From positions 124,001 through 188,000 of the forward strand of contig NZ_SSOB01000005.1 of assembly GCF_004801405.1 (NCBI RefSeq): a DNA stretch of 64,000 nucleotides, in the 5' to 3' direction. Shown one piece after another: positions 61,302 to 64,000 of the stretch (position 1 is the stretch's first letter; every line of letters begins with the position of its first letter). The stretch comes from Cohnella fermenti. Its GTDB lineage: Bacteria; Bacillota; Bacilli; Paenibacillales; Paenibacillaceae. The position numbers were made by a program, and so were the translations under genes. The notes under the pieces were generated by a model that made no database searches, was not told the DNA's origin, and saw nothing but the letters and a program-made list of their open reading frames with translations.

Positions 61302-61993
61302 TTGCCAGCCTCCATGCTCAGTACTTGTCTGATTTGCGACGCCGAAGCGCACAGGTGAATGTTGTCCATCGTCCGGAAGGAGCCGGAGATGATTCCGGCC
61401 ACCCGGCCGTACCGGTCGAACAGCGGCCCGCCCGACATGCCGCTCGCGATCTGCGCGGACGTCAGCAGCCGCGCGACGCCGTTGACCTTGGCCGCGGGAG
61501 CGTTGACGATCCCTTCGGTGACGATCTTCGTCTCCTTAAGCGGGTAACCCATCGCGTAAGTCCGCTGCCCGTAGCCCGCATCGTCCGCCGCCAATTCAAG
61601 CGCCTTCCGCCCCGCCGCCGACACGTTCAGCACCGCGACATCGAGCTCCTCGTCCGACCTCGCGACGGACAGCCCGCGAATTGTCGTTCCGTCGTCGAAC
61701 ACCGCCTCGAACGCCGCGCCGTCCTTGACGACATGGGCTGCCGTCAAAGCCTGTCCGCCGCCGATCAAGAAGCCGCTGCCAACCGTCTTGAGCGTCCCGT
61801 CCTGCTTGTACGTCTTCAGATAGAACACCGACGCCGCCCGCGATTCATAGAGCTGGGCCGCCGTCATCTCCGTCTCTGCGGAGGCGTCCATCGCTTCCCA
61901 ACGCCCCCCAAGCAGCACTCCCGCCGCCAGCAGCACCGCCATGATCGCCATCGTCCATTTTGCCAGCCTGATTCTCCTCGTCATACGGTTCAT
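61298..61993 (-). CDS. Membrane-anchored trypsin-like (S1/HtrA-type) serine protease without PDZ
   Basis: 231 aa. N-terminal hydrophobic anchor or signal (WTMAIMAVLLAAGVLLGG). The protease domain has the full triad: His in ALTAAHVV, Asp in ELDVAVLNV, Ser in SGMSGGPLFD. No PDZ domain follows, unlike typical HtrA. ATG at 61993 has AAAGGA 5 nt upstream; a longer frame reaches 62122 but has no ribosome site. First gene of the operon with two giant surface proteins. Processing or quality control of those proteins is a likely role, by inference from coupling. Confidence 0.87.
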   Translation of the reverse strand: MNRMTRRIRLAKWTMAIMAVLLAAGVLLGGRWEAMDASAETEMTAAQLYESRAASVFYLKTYKQDGTLKTVGSGFLIGGGQALTAAHVVKDGAAFEAVFDDGTTIRGLSVARSDEELDVAVLNVSAAGRKALELAADDAGYGQRTYAMGYPLKETKIVTEGIVNAPAAKVNGVARLLTSAQIASGMSGGPLFDRYGRVAGIISGSFRTMDNIHLCASASQIRQVLSMEAGK

Positions 61994-62073
61994 ACGGTTC
62001 CTTTCCCTCCGGTGAGCGCGGCCATTCCCGCCGACTGTCCGGATATCTTCTGCTTGGGAGAAGTATACAAATG

Positions 62074-62095
62074 GAAATCTTAAAGAAACCTTAAA
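62074..62095 (-). promoter_or_regulatory. Direct repeats upstream of the protease-surface protein operon
   Basis: On the plus strand GAAATCTTAAA and GAAACCTTAAA are adjacent with an 11-bp period, just upstream (minus direction) of TATACT (62066-62061). Tandem 11-bp repeats next to a -10 box are typical of OmpR/PhoB-family response regulators. Confidence 0.5.
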
Positions 62096-62151
62096 AAAAC
62101 CGTCCGCACGCACGCGGTCCAAGGCGAACCATGTCGAGTCGAGCCGGTTTT

Positions 62152-62402
62152 ATGCGGTTTTTCACATTCGCTGGTTGGGATTGGAGGGAATTGCGACGTT
62201 TTATGCGGTTTTTAGCATACATCCCGCATTTCCTGCCGGATTTTTCTCCACGAATGCGGTTTTTCGCATATAATCGTCCAAACTGCCCGTTATCGGGTGC
62301 TGCGAATGTGATTTTTCACATAAATCGGTCAGTCAGCGGCCGCCTGGCGATATCGGGAGCATCTCGGGCCGGAACCGGCTCCGCGAATGCGATTTCTCGC
62401 AT
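62152..62402 (+). repeat. R1 array C: five hairpin units
   Basis: 16-mers start at 62152, 62203, 62254 and 62306 (spacing 51, 51, 52), plus an outlying unit at 62387. Unit 4 is ATGTGATTTTTCACAT, where both arms changed relative to ATGCGA/TCGCAT so pairing is kept. AATCGTCCAAACTGCCCG lies between units 3 and 4, as in arrays A and B. Confidence 0.85.
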
Positions 62403-62421
62403 CGAGCCGCACAAATAAGAA

Positions 62422-62458
62422 TAAAAAAACAGGCCCCGTCGTCATCGACGAGAGCCTG
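62422..62458 (-). terminator. Intrinsic terminator of the sensor kinase gene
   Basis: Minus-strand CAGGC-TCGTCG paired with CGACG-GCCTG, followed directly by a seven-T run, 16 nt after the stop codon. Confidence 0.85.
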
Positions 62459-62473
62459 ATCTTCAATTCCCCA

Positions 62474-64000
62474 TTACCCGGAGGAGGCGGGAATCCATAG
62501 CGTTACGGTCGTTCCGGTCCCCGGCTCGCTCTCCACCGTCAGCGTGCGCCCGTATTCGTACCTTAGCCGCTTGTCGATATTCAGCAAGCCGACGCCTTGC
62601 CGCCCGTCCGCCGCAATCGGATCGAACAGCGTCTTCACCTTCTCCGGCGGAATGCCGACGCCATCGTCGGAGATCGCGAATCGCCACCCGTCTTCCGTAT
62701 GCTGCGCCGACAGCTTCACCGTTCCTCCCTCGAGACGGTCTCCGATGCCGTGGCGAATCGCATTTTCCACCAGGGGCTGGAGCGACAACGGCGGGATGCG
62801 GACTCCGAGCGCACCGTCTTCAATCTCGTATTCGAAGCGAATGCGGTCCCGGAACCGCGCGCGCTCAATCTCCACATAGGTATGGATCAAGCCGAACTCT
62901 TCCGCGAATTCGACGCTCCCCTCCGCATTGCTGAACCGGAAGCTCCCTCTCAAGTAGTCGGCCAGCGCGACGATCGTTCGCCTCGCCCGCTCCACGTCCG
63001 TGTAGCTGGAAGCCAGGATGCTGTTCAGAGCATTGTATAGAAAATGCGGCTTGATCTGAGACTGCAGAAAAGCCACTTCCATATGGATCGCCCGCCCGTG
63101 CGAAGCCTTCATCGCCAGCAAGCTGCCGATCCGCGCTCTCAGCTCCTCAAGATCGAACGGCTTCGGCAGGTAATCGTTCGCCCCGGCCAGGAAGGCCGCC
63201 ACCTTGTCCTGCGGTTGAATGGCCGCCGTCACCATCAGCACCGGGAGCTCCAGCAGCGAATAGCGCTTGCGGATGTCCTGGCATACTTCAAATCCCGACA
63301 TCCCCGGCATCATCAGGTCGAGGACGACCAGATCGACCTTCTTCGCCCGGTCCAGCTCGCCGAGAGCTTCATAGCCGTCCTTCACCGCGATCACATGGTA
63401 ATCGGGGCCCCGCAGCGCATCGAGCAGCACTTTGAGGTTGACGAATTGATCGTCCGCGACGAGGATCGTGTGCTTGCCGTTCGCATTCGCATGGTGCGGC
63501 GTCGCGAAGGAATAATCCGGCTCCTTCGGGCTGATCTCGTCGTACGAACGGGTCGCCGCCGGCATCACGCCTTGCTCCGCCGCCGGCAGCGTAAACGTGA
63601 ACACGGACCCGGCGCCCGGAGCGGAGACGGCGGACAGCTCGCCTCCCTGAAGCTCGACCAGTTGCCTCGCGATCGACAAGCCCAAGCCGAAGCCCTGGCC
63701 TTGCGAGCCTTCAAGCGACTTGAACGGTTCGAAAATATAGGGAAGATCGCGCTCCTCGATCCCTTTGCCCGTATCCTGCACCGAGATCTCCAGCCAGCCG
63801 TCGCGGCTCGTCCCCGTCACGACGACGCTTCCCTGCTCCGTATGCTTGACGGCATTGTCCAGCAGATTGCCGATGATCTGACTGAGGCGGCTCTCGTCCG
63901 CCAGCGCCAGCGGAAGCTCCGCGGGAATGCCGTTGACCAGTTGAAGCCGCTTCTCCGTGGACAAGTACGAATAGAACCGGACTTGCATCTCCGCCACGGC
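62474..64000 (-). CDS. Hybrid sensor histidine kinase, C-terminal part (runs off the window)
   Basis: The frame is open to the last base, so the sensor part and probably the first phospho-acceptor histidine lie outside. Visible order: HATPase domain (N-box NLLDNAVKH, G-boxes DTGKGIEE and GFGLGLSIA), a receiver domain with phospho-acceptor Asp in VVLDLMMPG and Lys in DYLPKPFD, then a LytS-type kinase core (SQIKPHFLYNALNSI) and a second HATPase (ENAIRHGIG, DDGVGIPPE, GVGLLNIDKRL). Two kinase modules flanking a receiver is the layout of large Paenibacillus hybrid sensors, often with 7TMR-DISM input domains. No response regulator is visible in the window. It could signal to the OmpR-like sites before the protease operon, but nothing proves this. 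Confidence 0.88.
   Translation of the reverse strand, partial: AVAEMQVRFYSYLSTEKRLQLVNGIPAELPLALADESRLSQIIGNLLDNAVKHTEQGSVVVTGTSRDGWLEISVQDTGKGIEERDLPYIFEPFKSLEGSQGQGFGLGLSIARQLVELQGGELSAVSAPGAGSVFTFTLPAAEQGVMPAATRSYDEISPKEPDYSFATPHHANANGKHTILVADDQFVNLKVLLDALRGPDYHVIAVKDGYEALGELDRAKKVDLVVLDLMMPGMSGFEVCQDIRKRYSLLELPVLMVTAAIQPQDKVAAFLAGANDYLPKPFDLEELRARIGSLLAMKASHGRAIHMEVAFLQSQIKPHFLYNALNSILASSYTDVERARRTIVALADYLRGSFRFSNAEGSVEFAEEFGLIHTYVEIERARFRDRIRFEYEIEDGALGVRIPPLSLQPLVENAIRHGIGDRLEGGTVKLSAQHTEDGWRFAISDDGVGIPPEKVKTLFDPIAADGRQGVGLLNIDKRLRYEYGRTLTVESEPGTGTTVTLWIPASSG

Overview
The window looks like a piece of a GC-rich Firmicutes chromosome, most likely Paenibacillaceae (Paenibacillus/Cohnella type). 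The reasons are strong AGGAGG-type ribosome binding sites, SLH-domain surface proteins, several solute-binding lipoproteins and permeases served by a single MsmX-type ATPase, classical 19-bp Fur boxes and a DUF5696-type membrane protein. This assignment rests on gene style only. No rRNA, tRNA, CRISPR array, integrase or intact insertion sequence was seen.

Layout. 1-0.95 kb: 3' part of a Gfo/Idh/MocA oxidoreductase. 1.0-5.9 kb (minus): a siderophore uptake unit like B. subtilis btr-feuABC, with a Fur box before the regulator and another before the binding protein. 6.4-11.9 kb (minus): three ABC exporter half-transporters, the last two forming an asymmetric BmrC/BmrD-like pair. 12.0-36.2 kb: two organosulfur-type units on the outside (divergent aldo/keto reductase, LLM monooxygenase and cysK; then a second LLM enzyme, an SsuD-like monooxygenase, a nitroreductase-type flavin reductase and an FAD protein). 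They enclose a 15-kb minus-strand operon with two carbohydrate-type ABC importers, one ATPase, a DUF5696 protein, an NHL/Yip1 membrane protein and a dehydrogenase. All four transcription units starting at 13.2-13.4 and 31.4-31.5 kb have a sigma-A-like promoter and a short leader. Each leader ends in an intrinsic terminator overlapped by a small covarying hairpin.

36.2-48 kb (minus): a broken Btr-like regulator under a Fur box, then a NitT/TauT-type ABC importer. Upstream of it lie three exported proteins that share a repeated 'LYV' module: a small secreted protein, a 1560-aa SLH-anchored protein and a 584-aa membrane-anchored protein. A Fur box and a possible leader peptide precede them. I read this as a candidate surface relay for an iron-related ligand. 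48.4-62 kb (minus): a trypsin-like protease followed, with a 4-nt overlap, by two giant surface proteins (1726 and 2555 aa), the last with SLH domains. 62.5-64 kb: C-terminal part of a hybrid sensor kinase.

The intergenic gaps hold at least three dispersed repeat families. R1 is arrays of a 16-nt hairpin with a strict 51-nt period (three arrays). R2 is a MITE-like element with 17-bp terminal inverted repeats (three copies, one inverted). R3 is a different 51-bp tandem repeat.
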